Origin: Streptomyces fructofermentans
GTDB taxonomy: Bacteria > Actinomycetota > Actinomycetes > Streptomycetales > Streptomycetaceae
NCBI RefSeq assembly: GCF_014651055.1
Contig: NZ_BMWD01000006.1
Coordinates: 9,792 to 73,791, forward strand
Direction of reading: 5' to 3'
DNA: 64,000 bases
Position numbers and translations under genes: made by a program. How positions within the stretch are numbered: position 1 is the stretch's first letter; each line of letters opens with the position of its first letter. The notes beneath the pieces were generated by a model that had not been told where the DNA came from, made no database searches, and saw nothing but the letters and a program-made list of their open reading frames with translations. Positions 17,706 through 26,975 of the stretch are shown one piece after another.

Positions 17706-19316
17706 TCACTCGCGTCCGGGCTCAGGAGCGTCCTGGGCGTGCCGCAGCGCGAACCACAGCTCCATGCGGACGTCGGGGTCGTCCAGGTCCGTGTCCAGCA
17801 GGGCCGCGCAGCGGGCGACGCGCTGGCGGACGGTGTTGCGGTGCACGGCGAGGGCGACCGCCGTGCGGTCCCAACTGCCGTGCAGGGAGAGCCAGGTGCG
17901 CAGGGTCTCGGTGAGCGCGGGGTTTCCGGCGACCGGCGCGAGCACGGCCCGGGCGTGGGCGGCCGCCTCCTCGGGGACGACGAGTCCCGCGAGGCCCGGG
18001 TGCTCGCCGTGGCGGACCAGCGCGGTCCGGGTGGCCCGCGCGCGGGCCAGGGCACGGGCGGCCTGGAGGTCGGCGGCGGGCCACTCGTGCGGGGCGGCGG
18101 GCGCGCTGACGCCGCACGTCCAGCCCGCCTGGGCGGACGGCTCGCGGAGGCCGGCGGGGACGAGGACCCGTACGACGTCCCGGTCCGTGTCCACCAGCGT
18201 GGAGCCGAGTGCCGCCCCCAGCGCGGACGCGGTGACGGGGTCGGGGCCCGGGCCGTCCGGCCGCGCGTGCACGACCGTCCACAGTCCCTCGCCGAGCAGC
18301 GGCGCCACCTCGGGCGGCGCGGCGCCCAGCAGCAGCCGTACGAGGGCCGAGGAGCGGGCGGCTCCCGTGTCGCTCTGGTGCTCACCGGTGAGCAGCGACA
18401 GCAGGACGGCGCCGACGGAGGCGATGGTGTGGTCGCCGGGGTCGCGGTGCGGGGCGGCGACGCCGAGCACGAACCCCTGGCCGGTGCCGAGGGCGTAGGC
18501 GGCGAGGTGCGCGCCGGCGACGGTGTCGGTGGCGGACGTGGGGGCCGGGCCCGGGCCGCCCCCCGCCGGGCGGACCACGGCCGCCAGCGCGGCGAGCGCC
18601 CCGTCCACGGCGTCCGCCGCCGCCCCGGGCAGCCGGCCGGCCGACGCCACCCGCGCGCCGTCCGGCGCGTACAGCAGGGTCCGGCCGCCCATCCGCTGCG
18701 CGAGCCGGCGCAGCACCGAGGGGACCGGGTCCGGGCGTGCCGCCGCGGCGGCCAGGCTCTGCTGGGCCTCGGTGACACGGCGCAGTTCGGTGTGCCGGGC
18801 CTGCGCCATGAGCTGCCAGACCGCGCGGGCGACCCCCGAGAAGGTGGTGCGCGGCGGGACCTCCAGGAGCGGCAGGCCGTGGCGGTCGCAGGCCGCCACC
18901 AGGGCCCGCGGGACGGTGTCGTGCACCGGGGCCAGGCCGAAGCCGAGGGCCGCGCCGCCCGCCTCGACGATCCGCGAGACATAGGCGTCGAAGTAGGCGT
19001 CCGAGCCGTCCGCCCCGGGGATGTGCACCCCGGCGGTCAGCAGCAGTTCGCCGCCGAGCAGGTACGGATAGGGGTCCGACATCTCCGAGGTGTGCGCCCA
19101 GTGGACCACCGTGCCCGCGCCCTCGGCGCCACCCGTGTCCGAGCTTCCCGCGATCAGCCGCAGGCCGAGGTCCCCCCGGGCCAGCAGGGCGGCCAGCGGA
19201 ACGGGGGGCGTGGGCGGCACGGCGGGACCGGCCGGGGCACCGGGAGTGCCGGTGACGCCGGTCGGGCCGGAGACGCCGGTGACGCCTGGCGTACCGGGGG
19301 GCACAGTGTCCGCCAT
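17706..19316 (-). CDS. PucR-family transcriptional regulator
   Basis: A 536-residue regulator. An N-terminal PucR purine-catabolism-like domain (about 37-160, with LLGGELLLTAG) is followed by a middle region and a C-terminal helix-turn-helix (about 483-515: GSWDRTAVALAVHRNTVRQRV). The ATG at 19316 opens a collagen-like Pro/Gly/Thr/Val tail of about 30 residues (PGTPGVTGVSGPTGVTGTPG), odd for the family. The much longer open frame upstream is antisense to the symporter and is not coding. It is divergent from the symporter gene. I infer that it controls the symporter, ureohydrolase and TPP-enzyme genes. Confidence 0.88.
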   Translation of the reverse strand: MADTVPPGTPGVTGVSGPTGVTGTPGAPAGPAVPPTPPVPLAALLARGDLGLRLIAGSSDTGGAEGAGTVVHWAHTSEMSDPYPYLLGGELLLTAGVHIPGADGSDAYFDAYVSRIVEAGGAALGFGLAPVHDTVPRALVAACDRHGLPLLEVPPRTTFSGVARAVWQLMAQARHTELRRVTEAQQSLAAAAARPDPVPSVLRRLAQRMGGRTLLYAPDGARVASAGRLPGAAADAVDGALAALAAVVRPAGGGPGPAPTSATDTVAGAHLAAYALGTGQGFVLGVAAPHRDPGDHTIASVGAVLLSLLTGEHQSDTGAARSSALVRLLLGAAPPEVAPLLGEGLWTVVHARPDGPGPDPVTASALGAALGSTLVDTDRDVVRVLVPAGLREPSAQAGWTCGVSAPAAPHEWPAADLQAARALARARATRTALVRHGEHPGLAGLVVPEEAAAHARAVLAPVAGNPALTETLRTWLSLHGSWDRTAVALAVHRNTVRQRVARCAALLDTDLDDPDVRMELWFALRHAQDAPEPGRE

Positions 19317-19499
19317 GGTGGATGTTTCCTCCGTACGGGCCCGAAGCAGTGGATGAAACGTACACTTCAGCGCCGCTTTCCGGCCACCTAGGGTCGTGCC
19401 CACCGGAGGCCGCGGGTACGGGCGGATGTCCCCGCGGCCGGCTGCCGGCGAACCCCTCACACGCACGACACGCCACCGAACGCGCGAAGGAGAGCCCCT

Positions 19500-20963
19500 A
19501 TGGCCGTCGACTACACCGTGATCGTCGTCTATCTCCTGGGCATGCTGGGCATGGGCTGGTGGGGCATGCGCCGCGCCACGTCGAAGAGCGACTTCCTGGT
19601 CGCCGGACGGCGGCTCGGTCCGGCCATGTACTCCGGCACGATGGCCGCGATCGTCCTCGGCGGCGCGTCCACCATCGGCGGCGTCGGCCTCGGCTACCAG
19701 TACGGCCTGTCCGGCGCCTGGATGGTCTTCACGATCGGCCTCGGCCTGCTGGCCCTGTCCGTCTTCTTCTCGGCACGCATCGCCCGCCTGAAGGTCTACA
19801 CCGTCTCCGAGATGCTCGACCTGCGCTACGGCGGCCGGGCCGGTGTCATCTCCGGTGTCGTCATGTGGGCCTACACCCTCATGCTCGCGGTCACCTCGAC
19901 CATCGCGTACGCCACGATCTTCGACGTCCTCTTCGACATGAACCGCACGCTCGCGATCGTCCTCGGCGGATCGATCGTCGTCGCCTACTCGACGCTCGGG
20001 GGCATGTGGTCGATCACGCTCACCGACATGGTCCAGTTCGTGGTGAAGACCGTCGGCGTGCTCCTCCTGCTGCTGCCCATCGCGGTCGTCAAGGCCGGCG
20101 GGTTCAGCGAGATGAAGGCGCAACTGCCCACCGAGTACTTCGACCCGCTGGGCATCGGCGGCGAGACGATCTTCACCTACGTCCTGATCTACACGTTCGG
20201 CATGCTGATCGGGCAGGACATCTGGCAGCGCGTGTTCACCGCCCGCAGCGACACCACGGCCAAGTGGGGCGGCACGGTCGCGGGCACCTACTGCCTGGTC
20301 TACGCGCTGGCCGGCGCCGTCATCGGCACCGCGGCCAAGGTCCTCTACCCGAACCTGGCCAGCGCGGACGACGCGTTCGCCACGATCGTGAAGGACGAAC
20401 TGCCCGTCGGCGTGCGCGGACTCGTCCTCGCCGCGGCACTGGCCGCCGTGATGTCGACGTCCTCGGGAGCGCTCATCGCCTGCGCGACCGTCGCCAACAA
20501 CGACATCTGGTCCCGGCTGCGGGGCGCGGTCGCCCGTGACTCCGGCGAACCGCACGACGAGGTGCGCGGCAACCGGGCCTTCATCCTGGTCATGGGCGTC
20601 GCGGTGATCTGCACGGCCATCGCCCTCAACAACGTCGTCGAGGCCCTGACCGTCGCGTACAACCTGCTCGTCGGCGGCCTCCTCGTCCCCATCCTCGGCG
20701 GCCTCCTCTGGAAGCGGGGCACCGCCCAGGGCGCCCTCGCCGCCGTCGCAGTCGGCGGCCTCGCGGTCGTCGGCCTGATGGCCGCGTACGGAATCCTCGC
20801 GAACGAACCCGTCTACTACGGGCTCCTCTCCTCGCTGGCCGCGTACGTGATCGTCTCGCTGCTCACCCCCGCCACCGACGCGGCCGTGCTGGCCGCCTGG
20901 CGCGAGCGCCTCGCGGGCCGGTCCACCGAACCCGTGTCCGAACCGCTGCCGGCTCACCAGTAG
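19500..20963 (+). CDS. Sodium:solute symporter (SSS family)
   Basis: A 487-residue integral membrane protein with about 13 hydrophobic segments. The typical SSS opening is visible: YTVIVVYLLGMLGMG, then the SDFLVAGRRL loop and GGASTIGGVGLGYQYG. It takes up a solute with Na+. The substrate is not known from sequence. A ureohydrolase gene 53 bp downstream suggests a guanidino compound or polyamine. The start follows the GAAGGAGAG ribosome site. Confidence 0.9.
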   Translation: MAVDYTVIVVYLLGMLGMGWWGMRRATSKSDFLVAGRRLGPAMYSGTMAAIVLGGASTIGGVGLGYQYGLSGAWMVFTIGLGLLALSVFFSARIARLKVYTVSEMLDLRYGGRAGVISGVVMWAYTLMLAVTSTIAYATIFDVLFDMNRTLAIVLGGSIVVAYSTLGGMWSITLTDMVQFVVKTVGVLLLLLPIAVVKAGGFSEMKAQLPTEYFDPLGIGGETIFTYVLIYTFGMLIGQDIWQRVFTARSDTTAKWGGTVAGTYCLVYALAGAVIGTAAKVLYPNLASADDAFATIVKDELPVGVRGLVLAAALAAVMSTSSGALIACATVANNDIWSRLRGAVARDSGEPHDEVRGNRAFILVMGVAVICTAIALNNVVEALTVAYNLLVGGLLVPILGGLLWKRGTAQGALAAVAVGGLAVVGLMAAYGILANEPVYYGLLSSLAAYVIVSLLTPATDAAVLAAWRERLAGRSTEPVSEPLPAHQ

Positions 20964-21016
20964 AGTCGGAAGAGAAGTGCATAAGCGACGAAGCGTAGGA
21001 AAGAAGGCATGACTCC

Positions 21017-21997
21017 ATGAACACTCACGAGACGCCCCGCGGGCCCGTCGACTCGTCCCGCATCCCGCGCTACGCGGGCCCGGCGACCTTCGCCAGGCTG
21101 CCCCGGCTCGACGAGGTCGGCACCACCGACGTCGCCGTCGTCGGCGTACCGTTCGACGCGGGCGTCTCGTACCGTCCCGGAGCCCGCTTCGGCGGGAACG
21201 CGATCCGGGAGGCGAGCCGACTCCTGCGCCCCTACAACCCGGCGCAGGACGCCTCCCCGTTCGCCCTCGCGCAGGTCGCGGACGCCGGTGACATCGCGGC
21301 GAACCCGTTCGACATCCACGAGGCCGTGGAGACCATCGAGGCGGCCGCCGACGACCTCCTCGGCACCGGCGCCCGGCTCATGACCCTCGGCGGCGACCAC
21401 ACCATCGCGCTGCCGCTGCTCCGCTCGGTCGCCAAGAAGCACGGCCCGGTCGCGCTGCTCCACTTCGACGCGCACCTCGACACGTGGGACACCTACTTCG
21501 GCGCGGAGTACACCCACGGCACGCCGTTCCGCCGGGCCGTCGAGGAGGGCATCCTCGACACCGAGGCGCTCTCCCACGTCGGCACGCGCGGCCCGCTGTA
21601 CGGCCGCCAGGACCTCACCGACGACGAGAAGCTCGGCTTCGGCATCGTCACCTCCGCCGACGTCTACCGGCGCGGCGCCGACGAGATCGCCGACCAGCTC
21701 CGCCAGCGCATCGGCGACCGCCCCCTCTACATCTCCATCGACATCGACTGCCTCGACCCGGCGCACGCGCCCGGCACCGGCACGCCCGAGGCGGGCGGCA
21801 TGACCTCCAGGGAGCTCCTGGAGATCCTGCGCGGCCTCGCCTCCTGCCACCTGGTCTCGGCGGACGTCGTCGAGGTGGCGCCCGCGTACGATCACGCCGA
21901 GATCACCTCCGTCGCCGCCTCCCACACGGCGTACGAACTGACGACCATCATGTCCCGCCAGATCGCGCAGGCGCGCAAGGAGACCGACGCCAAGTGA
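21017..21997 (+). CDS. Agmatinase/guanidinobutyrase-type ureohydrolase
   Basis: A 326-residue member of the arginase superfamily. It hydrolyses a guanidino compound to an amine plus urea using two Mn ions. All expected ligands are visible: H128 in GGDHT, D151/H153/D155 in FDAHLD and D242/D244 in SIDIDCLDP. Agmatinase, guanidinobutyrase and guanidinopropionase look alike at this level. The partner TPP enzyme, overlapping by 4 bp (GTGA), makes 4-guanidinobutyrate a good candidate because that compound follows from 2-ketoarginine decarboxylation. It is preceded by the symporter. Confidence 0.92.
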   Translation: MNTHETPRGPVDSSRIPRYAGPATFARLPRLDEVGTTDVAVVGVPFDAGVSYRPGARFGGNAIREASRLLRPYNPAQDASPFALAQVADAGDIAANPFDIHEAVETIEAAADDLLGTGARLMTLGGDHTIALPLLRSVAKKHGPVALLHFDAHLDTWDTYFGAEYTHGTPFRRAVEEGILDTEALSHVGTRGPLYGRQDLTDDEKLGFGIVTSADVYRRGADEIADQLRQRIGDRPLYISIDIDCLDPAHAPGTGTPEAGGMTSRELLEILRGLASCHLVSADVVEVAPAYDHAEITSVAASHTAYELTTIMSRQIAQARKETDAK

Positions 21998-23679
21998 CCC
22001 ACGACCACGACCTGGTGCTCCGCCCGACCGCCGCGCAGACGGAGGCAGCACTCAACCCTCCCCCCGGCCGCAACGGCGGAGACCTGGTCGTGGAGACCCT
22101 CACCGGTCTCGGCGCGACCACCGTCTTCGGACTGCCCGGCCAGCACGCGCTGGGCATGTTCGACGCCCTGCGCCGCTCGGACCTCGCCTACGTCGGCCTG
22201 CGGGTCGAGAACAACGCCGGCTTCGCCGCGGACGCGTACGGCCGGATCACCGGCGAGGCCGCCCCGCTGCTCCTGTCGACCGGACCGGGCGCCCTGACCT
22301 CCCTGGCCGCGCTCCAGGAGGCCGCCGCGGCGTCGGCCCCCGTCCTCGCGATCAGCAGCCAGGTGCCGACCGCCGGACTCGGCGGCGGACGCCGCGGCCA
22401 CCTGCACGAACTCCCCGACCAGGCGGCGTCGTTCCGCGGCGTGGTCAAGTCGGTCCACACGGTCCGTACGCAGTCGCAGATCCCCTCGGCGATCGCCGAG
22501 GCCTGGGAGTCGGCGCTGACCGCCCCGCACGGCCCGGTGTGGGTGGAGATCCCGCAGGACGTGCTGCTCGCCGGGACGACCCTGCCGGTCGTCACGGCCG
22601 TGGACGCGGCACCGCACGACCTGCCCCCGCGCCCCGAACTGACCGCCGTGGCGGCCGACCTGCTCGCCGGGGCCTCCCGGCCGGCGATCATCGCGGGCGG
22701 CGGCGTCGTCCGCGCCGACGCCTCGGGGAAGCTGCGCGCGCTCGCCGAGCGGCTGGACGCCCCCGTCGTCACCACCTTCGGCGGCAAGGGCGCGTTCCCC
22801 TGGAACCACCCGCTCTCGCTCCAGTCCTGGCTGGAGGACCGTCACACGACCGACTTCCTGGAGGACGCGGACGTCCTGCTCGTCGTCGGATCGGGACTCG
22901 GCGAACTCTCCTCGAACTACTACACGTTCAAGCCCCGCGGCCGGGTGATCCAGATCGAGGCCGACCTCGGCAAGCTGGAGTCCAACCATCCCGCGCTCGG
23001 CATCCACGCGGACGCCCGCCTCGCCCTGTCCGCGCTCCTCGAAACCGTGCCCGAGCGCCGGGACCCGACCGCCGCCGACCGTGCGCGGGGCGTGCTGGAC
23101 CAGGTCCGCGAGCGCATCGACGCGCAGGAACTCACCCTGGAGCGGCAGGTGCTGGCCGCCGTCCGCGAGGCCCTGCCGGACCGGTCGCCCAGCTTCTGGG
23201 ACATGACGATCCTCGCCTACTGGGCCTGGTCCGCCTTCGACGCCCGCCGCCCCAACACCATGCACTCCGCGCAGGGCGCCGGCGGCCTCGGCTACGCCTT
23301 CCCGGCCGCGCTCGGTGCCGCGGTCGCCGACCCCACCCACCCCGTCCTCGCGGTCTCGGGCGACGGCGGCGCGCTCTACTCCGTCGCCGAACTGGCCACC
23401 GCCAGGCAGCACGGACTCGACGTCACCTGGCTGATCGTCGACGACGGCGGCTACGGCATCCTGCGCGAGTACATGACGGACGCCTTCGGCGAGCCCACGG
23501 CCACGGAACTGACCCGCCCGGACTACGTGGCCCTCGCCGAGTCCTTCGGTGTACCGGGCGTACGGACCACACCGGAGAACCTCGCCGCCGACCTCGCCAA
23601 GTGCCTGGCCGAGCCCGGCCCCTCGGTCGTCGTGCTGCCCGCGCTGCTGCGCATGTTCGCGCCCACGCACCTGGGCTGA
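21994..23679 (+). CDS. Thiamine-diphosphate-dependent enzyme (acetolactate synthase fold)
   Basis: A 561-residue TPP enzyme with the three expected domains. The glutamate that activates TPP is E72 (in [15 protein letters not shown]). The GDG of the cofactor motif is at 456-458. The usual metal-binding Asn at the end of that motif is Asp484 here (VDDGGYG), an unusual reading. The GTG start overlaps the stop of the ureohydrolase gene. Context suggests a 2-ketoarginine (5-guanidino-2-oxopentanoate) decarboxylase like AruI, but an acetolactate-synthase-like carboligase is possible. Confidence 0.82.
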   Translation: MTHDHDLVLRPTAAQTEAALNPPPGRNGGDLVVETLTGLGATTVFGLPGQHALGMFDALRRSDLAYVGLRVENNAGFAADAYGRITGEAAPLLLSTGPGALTSLAALQEAAAASAPVLAISSQVPTAGLGGGRRGHLHELPDQAASFRGVVKSVHTVRTQSQIPSAIAEAWESALTAPHGPVWVEIPQDVLLAGTTLPVVTAVDAAPHDLPPRPELTAVAADLLAGASRPAIIAGGGVVRADASGKLRALAERLDAPVVTTFGGKGAFPWNHPLSLQSWLEDRHTTDFLEDADVLLVVGSGLGELSSNYYTFKPRGRVIQIEADLGKLESNHPALGIHADARLALSALLETVPERRDPTAADRARGVLDQVRERIDAQELTLERQVLAAVREALPDRSPSFWDMTILAYWAWSAFDARRPNTMHSAQGAGGLGYAFPAALGAAVADPTHPVLAVSGDGGALYSVAELATARQHGLDVTWLIVDDGGYGILREYMTDAFGEPTATELTRPDYVALAESFGVPGVRTTPENLAADLAKCLAEPGPSVVVLPALLRMFAPTHLG

Positions 23680-23759
23680 CGGACCCGGGCCGCGGACGAC
23701 GGACCCGGGCCCGCCCACGACGGACCCGGGCCCGCCCACGACGGACCCGGGCCGCGGAC
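23678..23759. repeat. Four tandem 20-21 bp repeats
   Basis: Four copies beginning GACGGACCCGGGCC. Copies 1 and 4 (20 bp) end GCGGAC, and copies 2 and 3 (21 bp) end CGCCCAC, an A-B-B-A arrangement. They start at the stop codon of the TPP enzyme and run to the convergent terminator. Confidence 0.85.
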
Positions 23760-23762
23760 GAC

Positions 23763-23800
23763 GGAGGCGGGGCCGCCCCGTCCGGGGCCGCCCCGCCTCC
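23763..23800. terminator. Bidirectional terminator between convergent genes
   Basis: GGAGGCGGGGC (23763-23773) pairs with GCCCCGCCTCC (23790-23800), with a further GCCCC/GGGGC stem inside. An 11-bp perfect outer stem between two convergent genes, without a U-tract, is a common actinobacterial form. Confidence 0.75.
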
Positions 23801-23811
23801 CGCCGGACCGT

Positions 23812-25299
23812 TCAGCGCACGTCGGTGCCGAACCGGGCGTCCGTGGCGGGCGCGCCCAGGGTTCCGCCGCCGAAGGCGAGGGACGACTTGGCGGTCAGGC
23901 CGGTCGCGGTGCCGCGCAGCACCCAGACGGCCCCGTTGTCGCTGTTCTCGGCCGTCGAGCCGGCGGCGAGGTCCGGGTGGCCGTTGCCGTCGACGTCCAG
24001 GAGCGCGGTGCTCACGCCGAACCTGTCGCCGTTCTCGGCGACCCCGGAGATGCCGGCCGTGTCCTGGTGGAAGGTCTGCGCTCCGGTGCCGGTGACCCCG
24101 GAGGCGCTGCCGTGCAGCAGGGCGATCGAGCCGGCGTCGGTGAGGCTGCCGATGTCCTCGCCCGGGAGGCCGAGCGCGATGTCGGCGAAGCCGTCTCCCG
24201 TGACGTCGCCGACCGAGACCGCGGTGCCGAGGCCGTCGCCCTCCTCCTCGACGCCGGGGAAGCCGGGCAGGTCCTGGTCGAAGGCCTGCACCTTCGACTC
24301 GGACAGTCCGGAGGCCGAGCCGAAGGCGACCCGCACCTTGCTGTTCCAGCCGTCGCCGCCGACGACCACGTCGTCGAAGCCGTCGCCGTTGACGTCACCG
24401 ATGCCCGTGCCCGTGCTGTTGCGGCTGGTGTCGTCCCCGGGCACCCAGCCGCGGGTGAAGCCGTCGGCGCCGCCGTACAGCAGGCGGTTGCCCCAGACGC
24501 CGTCGCCCGAGTAGATCCACTGGACGATGTCGTCCCTGCCGTCGCCGTTGACGTCGCCGACCTCGCCGGACACCACCGGGCCGGTGATCGAGGACGGGCC
24601 GTCCTGACAGCCGCCGTTGGTGGCGCAGGTCTCGTCCTCCGCCTCGTAGCCCCACCACAGGGACTTGTCGAGGAGGTTCAGGACGGCGGCGGGCTTGCCC
24701 GCGCGTGACACCGGACCCTTCCAGAGGGCGGCCGGGGCGCCCGAGGGGTCGTCACCGCCGACGTTCTGCGCGGAGAACAGGGCGAGGTCCGTCTTCCCGT
24801 CGCCGTCGAAGTCGCCGGCCTGCGGTGAGGCGCCGTACCCGGCGAGGGCCGTGCCGCCGGTGAGCCCGGAGGCGGAGCCCCACAGGACGACCGAGCCGGC
24901 CGTGCCGCCGCCGACCACGAGGTCGCTGAAGCCGTCGCGGTCGAGGTCGCCCTTGGTGAAGGTGGCCCCGAAGCGCTGGTTGGCGGTGGCGGCACCGGGG
25001 ACCCCGGTGGTGGAGCGGCTGACGATCTTCTTCTTCGCCGTGGAGAGACCGTTCGACGAGCCGTACATGACGGCCACGTAGCCTGCGCGGGCCTTGCTCG
25101 ACACGGTGGCGTCCGGGGCGCCGACGACGAGGTCGGCGTAACCGTCCCCGTTGAAGTCGTCCCCGGCGTCCGCCGACCCGGTGGCGGCCTGGGCCGTGGC
25201 CCCGGTGAACACCAGGGCGCCGGCCCCTCCGGCCAGCAGCGCGGCGGCGGCCAGGGGCGCCGTGAGCCGGGCGCGGGTTCTGCGTCGTGCTCGGGACAT
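23812..25299 (-). CDS. Secreted FG-GAP (integrin-like) repeat protein
   Basis: A 495-residue exported protein. The first about 39 residues form a signal peptide (Arg-rich start, hydrophobic core, TAQAATG cleavage region). The mature part is a beta-propeller of FG-GAP units with at least seven calcium-binding-loop motifs of DxDxDGxxDxxxG type (DFNGDGYADLVVG, DLDRDGFSDLVVG, DFDGDGKTDLAL, DVNGDGRDDIV, DVNGDGFDDVVVG, DVTGDGFADIALG, DVDGNGHPDLAAG). No catalytic residues are recognised. It may bind surfaces or sugars outside the cell. It follows a secreted nuclease gene on the same strand. Confidence 0.9.
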   Translation of the reverse strand: MSRARRRTRARLTAPLAAAALLAGGAGALVFTGATAQAATGSADAGDDFNGDGYADLVVGAPDATVSSKARAGYVAVMYGSSNGLSTAKKKIVSRSTTGVPGAATANQRFGATFTKGDLDRDGFSDLVVGGGTAGSVVLWGSASGLTGGTALAGYGASPQAGDFDGDGKTDLALFSAQNVGGDDPSGAPAALWKGPVSRAGKPAAVLNLLDKSLWWGYEAEDETCATNGGCQDGPSSITGPVVSGEVGDVNGDGRDDIVQWIYSGDGVWGNRLLYGGADGFTRGWVPGDDTSRNSTGTGIGDVNGDGFDDVVVGGDGWNSKVRVAFGSASGLSESKVQAFDQDLPGFPGVEEEGDGLGTAVSVGDVTGDGFADIALGLPGEDIGSLTDAGSIALLHGSASGVTGTGAQTFHQDTAGISGVAENGDRFGVSTALLDVDGNGHPDLAAGSTAENSDNGAVWVLRGTATGLTAKSSLAFGGGTLGAPATDARFGTDVR

Positions 25300-25458
25300 A
25301 CGAGAGCCTTTCGAGTCGGTCGTCGGGACCGCGGTTGCGCCGCGCCCGTACGGTTCGACCCGGGCCGGGGCGCTCCGGTTGTACGCCCCGATGTCATGGC
25401 TTCGTAACCGTGCGGCCGGACTCCCGGTGACCCGGGGGCCCGGCGCACCCGGGGACCG

Positions 25459-26262
25459 CTACCAGATCGCCTCGACCCACTCGGGGTGGTCGATGAACGG
25501 GTTCCGGTTGCCCTGGTAGGTGGAGTGGATCAGGTCGTTGCGGCGCACCTCGAAGGCACTGGGCGGGTCCTGCTCGTTCCACTGCTTCAGCACGGAGAGC
25601 CGCCCGTGGTACGGGACGCTGCCGTTGGTGACCGCGTCGTTGGGCTCCAGATCGGGCCGGCCGTCGCCGCCCTCGTAGCGGACGGCCATGTAGAGGATCA
25701 TGCGGGCCACGTCGCCCTTGACGGCGCTGCGGGGCTGGAAGGAGTTCGAGTCGGTGAGGCTGCCGCCGCTGTTGGTGAACGAGCTGCCGCCCGCGTCGAA
25801 GTCCTTGTTGCCCCGGACGCTGTTGACCTGGACGTCCTCGGGGCGCAGGTGGTGCAGGTCCGTGCCGGGACCGGCCGAGGTGCCGAAGTCGCCGTGCGAC
25901 TGCGCCCACACGTGCTCGCGGTTCCAGTTGCCGGTGGCGCCGCCGTTGAGGGTCTTGCTGCGGGAGATGCCGCTGTAGAGCAGGACGACGTTGTTGCTGT
26001 TGTTCGGGTCCTGGTCGGTGACCTTCAGGGCGTTCCAGACCGCGGAGTACGAGATCGCGGTCTGGTCGCTGATGATCGTGTGCAGTGAGCTCTTCAGGGC
26101 CGTGCCGGTCTTGCCGATCGCGCCCGCGTAGTACGTGTCGTCGTACGCGGTGGTGGTGGCCGCGGCGGGGGTCGCGGCGACCGTCGGGAGAGTGAGGCCG
26201 ACGAGGACGGCGGAGACTCCGACCGCCAGCGTCCTCCATCTGCCTGTCTGCAGAACGGACAT
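25459..26262 (-). CDS. Secreted endonuclease I family nuclease
   Basis: A 267-residue exported protein. A signal peptide covers about 1-36. The mature part carries the beta-beta-alpha-metal nuclease core of the endonuclease I (EndA/NucM) family: NREHVWAQS with H117 as likely general base, then LHHLRPEDVQVNSVRGN with H137/H138, N147 and N152 for metal binding. It should cut nucleic acids non-specifically outside the cell. The ATG at 26262 sits just before the leader; the longer open frame upstream is repeat sequence. A dyad GTTGAC/GTCAAC lies about 70 bp upstream. Confidence 0.9.
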   Translation of the reverse strand: MSVLQTGRWRTLAVGVSAVLVGLTLPTVAATPAAATTTAYDDTYYAGAIGKTGTALKSSLHTIISDQTAISYSAVWNALKVTDQDPNNSNNVVLLYSGISRSKTLNGGATGNWNREHVWAQSHGDFGTSAGPGTDLHHLRPEDVQVNSVRGNKDFDAGGSSFTNSGGSLTDSNSFQPRSAVKGDVARMILYMAVRYEGGDGRPDLEPNDAVTNGSVPYHGRLSVLKQWNEQDPPSAFEVRRNDLIHSTYQGNRNPFIDHPEWVEAIW

Positions 26263-26332
26263 GGGGGTGCCCTTTCCCGGGAACGGCACGCGCTGGCCAT
26301 GGGCCCGCTCAACAGGCCCTGGTTCTACGCGT

Positions 26333-26350
26333 GTTGACCCATCGGTCAAC
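26333..26350. promoter_or_regulatory. Dyad upstream of the secreted nuclease
   Basis: GTTGAC (26333-26338) and GTCAAC (26345-26350) are perfect inverted arms around 6 bases. An overlapping TCAACA/TGTTGA pair (26309-26314, 26332-26337) shares the left arm. Placed 71-88 bp upstream of the nuclease start, it could be an operator. No regulator is identified. Confidence 0.45.
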
Positions 26351-26593
26351 CGGGAGCGTGGCACGCGCGAGGGGTCGGTCGCGTAACGGGGAGGAGTCGT
26401 TCGTGTGACGTTCCCGCATACGGGGCAACCCCGGGCCGTTTCCGCTCCGCCGGCCGTGAAGAGCGAGGGTTTTCCCCAACTGGCCCAGGGGGAACCCTGG
26501 TTGACGCCTCCGCCGGCCGGCGGTACGGGCCGCGTACGCCGGGGGACGCCATGCGGCGGCCGAGTCCCCGCGTGGAGCCGGGCCGGGCCGGAG

Positions 26594-26617
26594 TCGGGGT
26601 CGGGGTCGGGGTCGGGG
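26594..26617 (+). repeat. TCGGGG hexamer x4, potential G-quadruplex
   Basis: Four exact TCGGGG units give four G-runs of four with 2-base loops, a textbook G-quadruplex pattern on the plus strand. Confidence 0.85.
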
Positions 26618-26646
26618 CGCGGCCCGTACCGACCGGACCCTTGCCC

Positions 26647-26765
26647 GGCCCGGTCGCGATGCCCGGGGGACTGCGCGGCCCGGTCGCGATGCCCGGGGGA
26701 CTGCGGGGCCCGGTCGCGATGCCCCGCGGCTGCCCGGCCCGGTCGCGCTGCCCGCGGGGCTGCCC
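26647..26765. repeat. 30-bp tandem repeat, four copies
   Basis: Units begin GGCCCGGTCGCGATGCCC. Copies 1 and 2 (26647-26676, 26677-26706) are nearly identical; copies 3 and 4 diverge at their 3-prime ends. A partial fifth copy follows. The 30-bp period could encode a 10-residue repeat, but the translated frames lack starts or family similarity, so it is treated as non-coding. Confidence 0.85.
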
Positions 26766-26975
26766 GACCCGGCGATGCGCCCGCCGCCCAACCGTCCGCG
26801 CGCCCGCCCGCACGCCCGCGCATGACCGTGCCCGGTCGTGCCGGGGCGGGTGGGGGCGGGCGCGTACGAAAATACGCCTGGTCCGTACAACCTTTTCCCG
26901 TCGTGGGCGAGTCATGAACACGCGGGCGCGCAGGGGGCGCGCTCCGGATCGCACCTCAGGGGATGGGAAGCCTCC

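Larger units (their letters stand above)
26263..26975. other. Non-coding repeat-rich gap between nuclease and serine hydrolase
   Basis: The divergent promoter region of the nuclease (minus) and the serine hydrolase (plus). No credible gene. It holds a dyad near the nuclease, a hexamer G-run array (26594-26617), and a 30-bp tandem array (26647-26765). The last roughly 110 bases have lower GC (…AAAATACGCC…) and probably contain the hydrolase promoter. Confidence 0.7.

Noticed and set aside
21017..23679. A clavulanic-acid-like pair (ureohydrolase and TPP enzyme, as pah and ceaS)
   Set aside because: The beta-lactam synthetase and clavaminate synthase genes are absent. A guanidino-catabolic reading explains the pair and its symporter better.
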